Shown here: piece after piece, positions 42,217 to 49,427 of the stretch
How the letters are laid out: each line of letters begins with the position of its first letter
How positions within the stretch are numbered: position 1 is the stretch's first letter
IMG/VR virus record: IMGVR_UViG_3300009788_000135
Span: 1-49,427 of that record
DNA: 49,427 nucleotides
From: a virus
Direction: 5' to 3' (one strand)
Made by a program: the position numbers and the translations under genes
Notes under the pieces: model-generated
What the model saw: only the letters and a program-made list of their open reading frames with translations
What the model was told of the DNA's origin: nothing
The model's database searches: none

Positions 42217-42987
42217 TTGGCAAATATCAAGCTAACGACGGATCAGCAACAACAAATTGCGACTCGGTTTGTTGACGGCGAGATGCAAGTGACCCTCGCG
42301 AAAGATTTCGGTGTCTGTGTGCAGACGATCTCGAAAGTCTGTCAGAGCCTCAAGGCCGTTCGCCCCAAGGCTAAGCCAGCGACCGAAAGTGATATGAAGG
42401 CATTTGCATCACGAGTAAGGCAGATTCTGTGGGCGCAGGAAAAAGGGAAAGAGCAGGGGAAGTCGTATGAGAAATGGAAGGCTCGTGTTTGGTTGCTGGA
42501 GGCGCCGGAAGGCGGGGGACTCAAGCATACTGAAGCCATCATAAGGGCGTCGAAAGAATTTCCGTGTCTCACCCGGGTCTTCAGTGAGTATGACGTCCGT
42601 AAGTTTGATTCCGACCCGGAGTCACATGCTCACATTCGGCACGTAGGCACCCCCGCCGCTCGTGAGGACAGCGTCGAATGCGAAGGCATTGAACAAACAT
42701 ATCGTGATAGCCTTCGCTGGGCAATCGAGGCGGCCGGGTGGACATCTCGTACCGGCGGGAGGCCTACGAGTTGTCCGTGTGATGCTGCATGGTATCTCTA
42801 CGAACAAGCTGTCGCCGACCCAAAGGATTTTCTTGCCAAGGTCGGTCAAGTTGAGTCAAAGGGGGATGCGGAGCTAGCAGAAAAACGTAACTCCAGGATA
42901 GCCGGGGCGAGATCTATTGCTGAGATTGATACGATGTTGAGTGAACTTGAATCCGAAAGAGAGGTTGAAGATGAAAATGTTACGTGA
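42217..42987 (+). CDS. Probable terminase small subunit or HTH regulator
   Basis: A TTG at 42217 with AGGAAGGG seven bases ahead is preferred over the upstream ATG at 42187. The product has 256 residues. Residues about 6-40 (LTTDQQQQIATRFVDGEMQVTLAKDFGVCVQTISKVCQSL) are a helix-turn-helix. The rest is helical with acidic ends (SELESEREVEDENV). Its place upstream of the large terminase and the N-terminal HTH fit a terminase small subunit, but two small genes lie between, so a regulator is possible. Confidence 0.5.
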   Translation: MANIKLTTDQQQQIATRFVDGEMQVTLAKDFGVCVQTISKVCQSLKAVRPKAKPATESDMKAFASRVRQILWAQEKGKEQGKSYEKWKARVWLLEAPEGGGLKHTEAIIRASKEFPCLTRVFSEYDVRKFDSDPESHAHIRHVGTPAAREDSVECEGIEQTYRDSLRWAIEAAGWTSRTGGRPTSCPCDAAWYLYEQAVADPKDFLAKVGQVESKGDAELAEKRNSRIAGARSIAEIDTMLSELESEREVEDENVT

Positions 42988-43510
42988 TCTTTTGAGATTT
43001 TGGTGGAGCCCAGACTGCGTCAATGCCGCCAGAGTTGTCGATCATGCTACATGGCGGTTGCGCGGACAGTTCTTAGTTAATGCAAGAAATGTTCTCAGTG
43101 ACAAGATTAAACTTAATCAGGCTGAAGGTCTCAGGCCTTCAGGAACGCCTATCATGATGGGTAGTGCGGAAGAGAAATTGAAGATTGGCAGATACAGAAG
43201 AAAAGTGTTTTTGCGTGCAGTCGATGCGTTTCAAATGACAAAGGAACGTCAACTTAGTAAAACAGAGTGGCCCGAGTGGCTTCATGCGGCATGGAACGGT
43301 CGGGTTGAAATGATTGACTCCATGTTCTCTCATCCAGACGGAGCTAAGGTAGGTGAGATGCCTGATTTTTTTGTCAACACTCAGAAGGGACTGCGTCACG
43401 TGGAACATGGCGACTGGATTGTCCGTGACGAGAACTGGCATCTGGTTCACTGTGAAGAATTCATCTTTGAGGCGGCGTACGAACCAGTGGAGGTTGCCAA
43501 TGAAGCGTAG
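42971..43510 (+). CDS. Phage protein with C-terminal GDWIVRD domain
   Basis: The ATG at 42971 with GAGAGG six bases ahead gives 179 residues and overlaps the gene before it. The N-terminus is helical (LLRFWWSPDCVNAARVVDHAT). The C-terminal 45 residues (HVEHGDWIVRDENWHLVHCEEFIFEAAYEPV) match a small domain common in phages (GDWIxxD...FExxYEPV). Function unknown. Confidence 0.6.
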   Translation: MKMLRDLLRFWWSPDCVNAARVVDHATWRLRGQFLVNARNVLSDKIKLNQAEGLRPSGTPIMMGSAEEKLKIGRYRRKVFLRAVDAFQMTKERQLSKTEWPEWLHAAWNGRVEMIDSMFSHPDGAKVGEMPDFFVNTQKGLRHVEHGDWIVRDENWHLVHCEEFIFEAAYEPVEVANEA

Positions 43511-43754
43511 AATCGCGAAAGTCAAGCCGATGAATCCGAAGCAGCGTAAGAAGAAAGCGAAGGGTCCGGAACTCGTGCGGGAGTGCGACAACTGCGGAAA
43601 AGCGTTTGGTGACAATCCGTTAGGCATGACGCATGCTCGTATAGGGCCGTCTGGAGTGATAGCGGCAGGGATGGGGCTTGTTACGAGAAAGCGTCCGGAC
43701 GGTTTTATTTTGTTCTTTTGTAATGAAGAATGTCGAGACAACGACGGCAAATGA
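43500..43754 (+). CDS. Small basic zinc-binding protein
   Basis: The ATG at 43500 with GGAGG seven bases ahead gives 84 residues: Lys/Arg-rich start (KRRIAKVKPMNPKQRKKKAKG), then a C-x2-C pair (ECDNCGKAF) and a distal C-x3-C (FFCNEEC) for zinc. It overlaps the large terminase start. It may assist packaging; not recognised as a family. Confidence 0.6.
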   Translation: MKRRIAKVKPMNPKQRKKKAKGPELVRECDNCGKAFGDNPLGMTHARIGPSGVIAAGMGLVTRKRPDGFILFFCNEECRDNDGK

Positions 43755-45607
43755 AGGTCTCCACTCCATTCTCCGCGAGAGTGCCCAAAGAGATTAGAGC
43801 CAACTTGCGCTGGCGGCAAGCGGTCCATAGGCGAGTCAGGGAAGACCCGGATTTTGCCTCAGTAATTATCGATGCCTGCGCTCGTGATCCGATTTTTTTT
43901 CTTAATGGTTTCGGGTACACCTACGATCCACGTAGTGAGCCATTCAGTAAGCTTCCGTTCATTCTTTATCCATTCCAAGAGGAGGCTGTCCTCGATCTGA
44001 TCCGCTCGTTCAACGTCAAAGACAGGCTGATTGAAAAGAGCCGTGATATGGGGGCCTCATGGATCTGTCTCAGCGCATTCTACTGGGCATGGCGATTCCG
44101 CCCAGGTCTATCCTTCTTGCTCGTTTCGCGAACCGAAGACTATGTCGACAAGGCTGGGAATCCGAAGTCATTATTCTGGAAGTTTGACTACCTTCAGACC
44201 AATTCCCCAGTATGGCTCCAGCCACAAGGTTTCATTAAGAGTCAGCACCGTCGATTGCTGCATGCAGAGAATCCCGAGAATGGATCTGTTATTGATGGTG
44301 AGTCAACGACTGGAGACGTCGCTCGTGGCGACCGGAGAACAGCAATCTTACTGGATGAGTTCGCGGCAGTCGAACAAGGACACCGTGTCCTTGCCTCGAC
44401 TCGGGATACGACAAAATCTCGAATTTTCAACAGCACGCCGAAGGGTATAAATAACGCTTTCTATGATATACGGCAGACGGTCATTGACAAGACCCGCCTT
44501 CATTGGTCGGTACACCCACTGAAGAATGTCGGCCTTTACACAACAGACAAAACGGGAGCCTTGAAGGTCCTTGACCCAGCAGGCTATCCGACCCACTACG
44601 CCCCCACCTTGGACGGAAAGCCCCGTTCGCCGTGGTATGATAACGAGTGCAGGCGGTGTGCGGGTGCCCAGGAGATTGCACAAGAGCTTGACATCGATTA
44701 CCTTGGTTCTGGATATCAGTTCTTCAATGCAGAAGCTGTCCAAGAGACGATCCGAAAGTATGCAAGGCCTCCTATTTCTGTCGGGGATCTCGATTACGAT
44801 GCAGTGACTGCTGAGCCGACTGCTTTTCGTGACAACCCAAGCGGTCGCTTGGAGCTGTGGTGTCTTCTTAATAAGGATGGAAAACCACCAAGTGACCATA
44901 AGTACGTTGTTGCGTGTGACATTTCTGCCGGAACTGGTGCAAGCAATTCGTGCGCTTCAATCTGGGACGCGGCAACAAAAGAGAAGGTTGGCCAATATGT
45001 CAATCCTTACATACGACCTGAGGATTTTGCGAAGCAGGCCGTGGCTCTTGCATTGTGGTTCCGCTGTGCTCCTGTCGTGCCAGTTGTACGTGCTGATCTC
45101 GTGCCGGAAGGTGGTGGCGGCGCATTCTTGATCTGGGAAAGTAACGGTCCCGGTCGACAGTTCGGCTCTCGTGTCATGGACCTGGGGTATGGGAATATCT
45201 ATCTGCGACAACGAGATGAGTCGATCAGTAAGAAAGTGACGGATATTCCTGGATGGGCTTCGACAAAGGAAACGAAAAAGGTTCTCCTGGGCGCTTATCA
45301 AATCGCAATCGCTAGCGGTAATTGTGTCAATCGCTCGAAGGAGGCGTTGGACGAGACCCTTGAATATGTTTTCACGGCAGATGAAAGGATAGCTCATGCG
45401 AGGTCAATCTGCAAAACTGATCCGACTGGTGCGGGATCGAGCCATGGTGATCGTGTCATGGCTGATGCGCTCGCATGGAAGGGCATGGAGGCTAGACGTC
45501 AGAAGCCGGTTGAAGAAGTGCCAGAGATTCCGATAGGCTCCCTTGCATGGCGTAATCAACAGCGAGAGTCGAACAAGAAGACAGACCCTGACAGAGCAGG
45601 CTGGTAA
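43730..45607 (+). CDS. terL: Terminase large subunit
   Basis: A 625-residue protein. The ATPase domain shows Walker A-like EKSRDMGAS (residues 102-110) and Walker B AILLDEFA (205-212). The RNase H-like nuclease domain includes VACDISAGTGASNS (about 393-406) and GDRVMADALAW near the end. It packages DNA into proheads. The start at 43730 is chosen; an in-frame ATG at 43751 overlaps the previous stop. Upstream small genes probably include the small subunit. Confidence 0.9.
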   Translation: MSRQRRQMKVSTPFSARVPKEIRANLRWRQAVHRRVREDPDFASVIIDACARDPIFFLNGFGYTYDPRSEPFSKLPFILYPFQEEAVLDLIRSFNVKDRLIEKSRDMGASWICLSAFYWAWRFRPGLSFLLVSRTEDYVDKAGNPKSLFWKFDYLQTNSPVWLQPQGFIKSQHRRLLHAENPENGSVIDGESTTGDVARGDRRTAILLDEFAAVEQGHRVLASTRDTTKSRIFNSTPKGINNAFYDIRQTVIDKTRLHWSVHPLKNVGLYTTDKTGALKVLDPAGYPTHYAPTLDGKPRSPWYDNECRRCAGAQEIAQELDIDYLGSGYQFFNAEAVQETIRKYARPPISVGDLDYDAVTAEPTAFRDNPSGRLELWCLLNKDGKPPSDHKYVVACDISAGTGASNSCASIWDAATKEKVGQYVNPYIRPEDFAKQAVALALWFRCAPVVPVVRADLVPEGGGGAFLIWESNGPGRQFGSRVMDLGYGNIYLRQRDESISKKVTDIPGWASTKETKKVLLGAYQIAIASGNCVNRSKEALDETLEYVFTADERIAHARSICKTDPTGAGSSHGDRVMADALAWKGMEARRQKPVEEVPEIPIGSLAWRNQQRESNKKTDPDRAGW

Positions 45608-45630
45608 CAATCAACAACAAAGGATGAAAA

Positions 45631-47361
45631 ATGAACCCCCTTAACCCTAAACAGATGGAACGACTCCAGGAGAGCATCAAGTGGTCGAACAGGCGACTTA
45701 GGGTTCCTCGCCAGAAGCGCATTGAGGCGGTAAAACTGTTTGTAGGTTTCCATCATACCGAGGACGGTTTGCAGAAGCGTGTGCCGGTCAACATGCTGGC
45801 GCTCGCTGTGATAATCTATGTGAGGCTTCTAGCGGCGCGTGCTCCTCGTGCAATGTTTTCGACTAATATTGTTGAGCTAAAGCCGACGGCTGCGAACATG
45901 GAGCTGGCGATCAATATGATTCCGGAGGAGATTAAGCTCGGTGATACATTTCAGCAAATGGTCCTTGAGGCACTCTTTTCTCCATGGGGTATCGTGAAAT
46001 GCGGCTTGCATACTGTTGGCCAGGCGCTGGGGCACTCGTACGGAGAGCCGTTTGTTGACAACGTGTCGCTGGACGACTACTTCATTGACATGAACGCGAA
46101 GCATCGAGATAAGATCGACTACGAGGGAAACGATTACTGGCTCGATTACGAGGAGGTAATGGAGTCGAAGTGGGCTGACAAGAAGGCCCTCAAAGGCCTC
46201 GAACCCGATGACTATACAACACGTGGCGAAGAAGGTGAAAACCGCGCCGTAACAACGCGAGCCAGAGAAGACGGCAAGACGTTTAGTGACAAGCTCTGGA
46301 TGAGAGACGTGTGGCTACCTGACGAAAGCCTTCTGTTGACTTATGGAATAAGAAACAAGCGGGTCTTCAATGTGGTTGAATGGACTGGGCCCGAACGTGG
46401 GCCTTACTACAAGCTCGGCTTTACGGCTGTGCCTGATAGCCTTCTTCCATTACCTCCCGTGGGACTCTGGCGCGATTTACATGAACTTGGGAATGCGTTG
46501 TTTCGTAAACTCGATAACCAGGCTGTCGGTCAAAAAGCTGTCATGGGCTTCCCTGGCGGCAATGAGGAAGCTGCTACGAACTTCAAGAACGCCAAAGACC
46601 AAGACGGAATCACTTTTCCGGCTGGCGGAAAGCCGGAGCTACTCGCGACACCCGGCGTCGACCAGAAGACGCTCGCGTTCTTCATGCAGGTCCAGCAGCT
46701 TAGTAGCTACGTGGCCGGCAACCTGGACAGCCTTGGTGGTCTTGCGCCGCAAACTTCAACAGTTGGGCAGGATAAGCTCATCAGTGAAGCGTCTGGTGCG
46801 CAATTGCGAGACATGAGTGCCAAGGTGATTGCCGTGGCGCGTGATGTGTTCAAGGCCTTGGCTTATTACGAGTGGAACGACCCTGTTAAACGAAGGACTC
46901 TTGAGAAACCGATTCCTGGTATACCCGACACGACAATTCCAGTCGAGTTTTCTAAGAGATCAAAGAAGGGAGGATTCAGCTCGTACAACTTAGACATTGA
47001 CGTCTACTCATTACAAGACGATAGTCCGACACTGAGACTTCAGAAATTGATGGCGTTTGTTGAGCGACTCGTGCTTCCGCTTGCTCCATTGATTGAGCAG
47101 GTAGGGGGAAGTATCGACGTGCAGGCCATCTTACGGAAGGCGGCGGAGTATGCTGATTTGCCTGACGCCTCAGACATCGTCACTTTTATGGATCAGCCGC
47201 CAGTCGCTGGTGCGGGTCCCCAGGCCTCCAGGAAGCCGGCGAACACGACAAGAACCTATGAAAGGGCTGGAAGGCCTGGGGCTACGCCCCGCAGCGCTAA
47301 TCAGAACATGCAGCAGCTACTGATGGGCGGCAACCCTGGGGGGGACCCTGCTGCTCAGTAG
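45631..47361 (+). CDS. Portal protein
   Basis: A 576-residue protein, directly after the large terminase. AAAGGA precedes the ATG. The N-terminus is helical (MERLQESIKWSNRRL, RRLRVPRQKRIEAVK), with aromatic-rich core segments (YDNDYWLDYEEVMESKW-like) and a C-terminus rich in Ala, Gly and Gln. Position, size and absence of other enzymes fit the portal family; the ring at the capsid vertex through which DNA passes. Confidence 0.85.
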   Translation: MNPLNPKQMERLQESIKWSNRRLRVPRQKRIEAVKLFVGFHHTEDGLQKRVPVNMLALAVIIYVRLLAARAPRAMFSTNIVELKPTAANMELAINMIPEEIKLGDTFQQMVLEALFSPWGIVKCGLHTVGQALGHSYGEPFVDNVSLDDYFIDMNAKHRDKIDYEGNDYWLDYEEVMESKWADKKALKGLEPDDYTTRGEEGENRAVTTRAREDGKTFSDKLWMRDVWLPDESLLLTYGIRNKRVFNVVEWTGPERGPYYKLGFTAVPDSLLPLPPVGLWRDLHELGNALFRKLDNQAVGQKAVMGFPGGNEEAATNFKNAKDQDGITFPAGGKPELLATPGVDQKTLAFFMQVQQLSSYVAGNLDSLGGLAPQTSTVGQDKLISEASGAQLRDMSAKVIAVARDVFKALAYYEWNDPVKRRTLEKPIPGIPDTTIPVEFSKRSKKGGFSSYNLDIDVYSLQDDSPTLRLQKLMAFVERLVLPLAPLIEQVGGSIDVQAILRKAAEYADLPDASDIVTFMDQPPVAGAGPQASRKPANTTRTYERAGRPGATPRSANQNMQQLLMGGNPGGDPAAQ

Positions 47362-47409
47362 CCGTTCATTGCTTTTTTGGCTGACTTGAACGTTAGTTAG
47401 AATAGGGAG

Positions 47410-47748
47410 ATGGCTATTTATTGTTTTACGACCGATGACGGAGCTACCGCAGAGCGTCAGTTTCCGATGGGCAAGGCCCCAAAGTCGATTTTGATTGATG
47501 GCCATCACGCCTTTCGCGACTTCCAGGCCGAGAACTCCCCTAAAGTGGCGGGTCGGGGTTGGCCAATGGAGCCGTGTGTTGCGTCTGGTGTTAATGCCGC
47601 CCAGGCCGGGGAGCTCCGAAAGTTCTTCAAGGACCAGGGCGTACCAACAGACGTAACTACTGACGGCGACCCGGTTTACACCAGCCCAGGTCATCGCAAA
47701 CAGGCACTGAAACTACGCGGCATACACGACAAATCGGGCTATTACTAA
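47410..47748 (+). CDS. Small conserved phage protein after portal
   Basis: A 112-residue protein (IYCFTTDDGATAERQFPMGKAP, then RDFQAENSPKVAGRGWPMEPCVASGVN). The RDF-x-AE...GWP-x-x-xxxxGV pattern recurs in small phage proteins beside portal genes, function unknown. AGGGAG lies directly before the ATG. Likely virion or assembly related. Confidence 0.6.
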   Translation: MAIYCFTTDDGATAERQFPMGKAPKSILIDGHHAFRDFQAENSPKVAGRGWPMEPCVASGVNAAQAGELRKFFKDQGVPTDVTTDGDPVYTSPGHRKQALKLRGIHDKSGYY

Positions 47749-47770
47749 CCACCCATTGGAAGGGAGACCC

Positions 47771-48787
47771 ATGCCATTAGACGAAAAAGCGTTCACAGAA
47801 GAGATTGACATTTTTATCACCGAGGCCGATGAAGAAGCCAAGGAGCTCGTGTCGACTGCTGCGGAAAACGAAGAGGTCACTGATGATTTGTCGAGCGAAG
47901 CTGAACAAGAAGATGAAGCCGACGGACACGAGATTTTTGACGAAAAGACAGACTACGGAAGTCCTGGTGCTGAAACACACGAAGATGGAGCTGTCGGGGA
48001 TACTAGTGAAGCTCAAGGAAATGAACAGGAAGAATCCGCCGCACCAGCCATAAGTGACTATGCGATGTCGCGTGCTGCCAGCATTGGGATCTCTCCGGAG
48101 CATGCCAATGAATTCTCGTCTGGCGAGGCGCTGCTTGCCGAGGTGCGCTACCTAGAGGATCGGGCAGCGGCCCCATTGCCACCGATACAGAAACAAGTTC
48201 AAGAGCCAGAAGGCGTGCCGCAGCCGGTCGACCCATTTGCGGACCTGCCACCGCTTGACCCGGAAGAATGGGAACCAAAAGCCATCGCGATGTTTGACGG
48301 CTTGAAGGACGCAATGCGGAGTGCCCTGCAAAAACAGCAGGATGAAATGACGTCGTTCCGTGAGGCTCAGGCCGCCAGTGAAGCGGCAAGTAATGAAGCC
48401 GCCGGTCGCGAGGTTACGCAGTGGTTCGATTCTGAAGTCAATAAACTACCATTCGATAAAGCCCTGGGGTCGGGCGGTCACGGCGATCAGGCCCCGGGAA
48501 GTTTGCAACTTGCGAAACGTACTGCGCTTGCAGATCAATGTGCCGTATTGTTTGCTGGATATCAAGCATCCGGGCAACCAACGCCGACGCGCGAAGAAAT
48601 TTTCCGCACATCGGCAAGACTCGTTTTTGCAGACGAGTATCAGTCACTACATGAAAGTGAAGTGTCGTCTGGTCTGAAAAAGCAGGCCGGCCAGCACATC
48701 AATCGTGCAAGTGGAAAGAAAACCAAATCAACACAATCTCCGGAGGACGAGACTGCTGCACTTTTGGATGAGGTGTATTCAAAGTAG
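47771..48787 (+). CDS. Capsid scaffolding protein
   Basis: The ATG at 47771 with GGGAG four bases ahead gives 338 residues, instead of the longer frame at 47756. It is acidic and helical (residues 1-110 very acidic; then Gln/Ala-rich), with a basic end. Position between portal and major capsid and composition fit a scaffolding protein; no protease motif is visible. Confidence 0.75.
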   Translation: MPLDEKAFTEEIDIFITEADEEAKELVSTAAENEEVTDDLSSEAEQEDEADGHEIFDEKTDYGSPGAETHEDGAVGDTSEAQGNEQEESAAPAISDYAMSRAASIGISPEHANEFSSGEALLAEVRYLEDRAAAPLPPIQKQVQEPEGVPQPVDPFADLPPLDPEEWEPKAIAMFDGLKDAMRSALQKQQDEMTSFREAQAASEAASNEAAGREVTQWFDSEVNKLPFDKALGSGGHGDQAPGSLQLAKRTALADQCAVLFAGYQASGQPTPTREEIFRTSARLVFADEYQSLHESEVSSGLKKQAGQHINRASGKKTKSTQSPEDETAALLDEVYSK

Positions 48788-48824
48788 CCAGTAACCACCG
48801 GGGTCAACACGAAAGAACAATACT

Positions 48825-49427
48825 ATGGCAGGAATTGCCTATGCAGACGTGCCTGATGCCGCAAGGCTCACGCAGGAAAACCTTATTAAGCGAGGCTCCT
48901 TCGTTGATATGGCGACCGACCTAACCGACCACGTCGCCGTGCGCGAAATGTGGAAGGGCAAGAAAAAGAAGTTCGACGGCGGCGACGACTGGCGATTTTT
49001 CGCCCAGGTCGACCACAACCACAGCGCAAAGGCCGTTGGTCTCTATGAGACGGACGGTTCAGCGATCAATGAGACGACGATCCAGCTCGAAGTCCAGCCT
49101 CGCCACGTTAATGCCCATTACGTCTTCGACGTTCGTGAGAAGGCATTTCAAATGGGCGGCCATAAGATTGTCGATCTCATTCAAACGAAGTACATTGGGA
49201 TGATGACGAGCTTCTATGAGAAGCTGGAGTCCTATCTGTGGGGTAAGCCTGTGGACTCGTCCGATGAGCGAACGCCGTACGGGATCGAGTATTGGGTGAC
49301 GAAGGGTGCAACCGAGTCGGATTTTGCAGACTTTACTGGTCTTGATCCGACCGGGTTCTCAGCAGGTCGTGCTGGCAAGTCATCCACGGACTACCCTCGG
49401 TGGGCCAACTTTGCGTCTCCGTACCTG
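48825..49427 (+). CDS. Major capsid protein, 3' truncated
   Basis: The ATG at 48825 begins a frame open to the window edge (201 codons seen). It starts MAGIAYADVPDAAR, with a long helix and then WKGKKKKFDGGDDWRFFAQVDHN, IVDLIQTKYIGMMTSFYEKLES and WGKPVDSSDERTPYGIEYWV. The region YEKLESYLWGKP and the loop-rich part that follows resemble HK97-fold capsid proteins of podoviruses. It directly follows the scaffold. The rest of the gene is outside the window. Confidence 0.85.
   Translation, partial: MAGIAYADVPDAARLTQENLIKRGSFVDMATDLTDHVAVREMWKGKKKKFDGGDDWRFFAQVDHNHSAKAVGLYETDGSAINETTIQLEVQPRHVNAHYVFDVREKAFQMGGHKIVDLIQTKYIGMMTSFYEKLESYLWGKPVDSSDERTPYGIEYWVTKGATESDFADFTGLDPTGFSAGRAGKSSTDYPRWANFASPYL

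Noticed and set aside
1-49427. CRISPR array, insertion sequence or transposase
   Set aside because: No regularly spaced repeats, no transposase motif and no terminal inverted repeats around a coding insertion were seen.

Overview
This window looks like about 49 kb of a tailed double-stranded DNA phage genome, most like a podovirus. It carries a large terminase, portal, scaffold and major capsid set, very long internal virion and tail-fibre proteins, and a 20 kb opposing block of replication and small unknown genes. The window is not the complete genome. The first gene is open to the left edge and the capsid gene runs off the right edge, so the genes that should lie between capsid and tail are missing. 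The host cannot be read from the sequence. Shine-Dalgarno sites, ATG/GTG/TTG starts and sigma-70-like promoter boxes show a bacterium, and a lipobox protein suggests a lipoprotein-processing, probably Gram-negative host.

Layout. (1) 1-19.7 kb, rightward: a virion protein, a DUF1617-like protein, a probable tail nozzle, a 1436-residue tail fibre with recent internal duplications, an associated virion protein, internal/ejection proteins (207, 360 and 1369 residues), then a host-exit cassette. That cassette holds a permuted NlpC/P60-type hydrolase, a 24-residue peptide, a trypsin-like protease with a membrane segment at each end, small membrane proteins and a thioredoxin-fold lipoprotein. (2) A hairpin at 19.74 kb separates two converging operons. 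(3) 39.9-19.8 kb, leftward: about 40 tightly packed, often ATGA-overlapping genes. The first part is small unknown proteins, then a serine recombinase. A recombination set follows: Sak4-like ATPase, DUF669-type ssDNA-binding protein and RecB-like nuclease. Next come a helicase, a primase-polymerase/helicase, RusA, HTH proteins, a metallophosphoesterase, a putative nucleotide hydrolase, a HAD phosphatase, and small zinc-ribbon and membrane proteins. An atypical tRNA-like element sits inside this block. (4) 39.9-41.2 kb: a 1.3 kb non-coding divergent control region with a promoter at each edge, palindromes, a G-rich tract, an AT-rich stretch and a perfect 20-bp inverted repeat about 336 bp apart. 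(5) 41.2-49.4 kb, rightward: a zinc-finger protein, a probable small terminase, accessory genes, large terminase, portal, scaffold and the start of the capsid gene.

The two transcription units diverge at about 40.5 kb and converge at 19.74 kb, as expected for a circular or circularly permuted phage chromosome with one early and one late unit. Replication appears to rest on an archaeo-eukaryotic-type primase-polymerase fused to a helicase-like ATPase. No family A or B DNA polymerase and no phage RNA polymerase is visible here. The most notable points are the inverted-repeat island in the divergent control region together with a serine recombinase gene, the membrane-anchored protease in the lysis region, the odd tRNA-like element, and a recurrent A/C-rich leader in front of many of the first small leftward genes.
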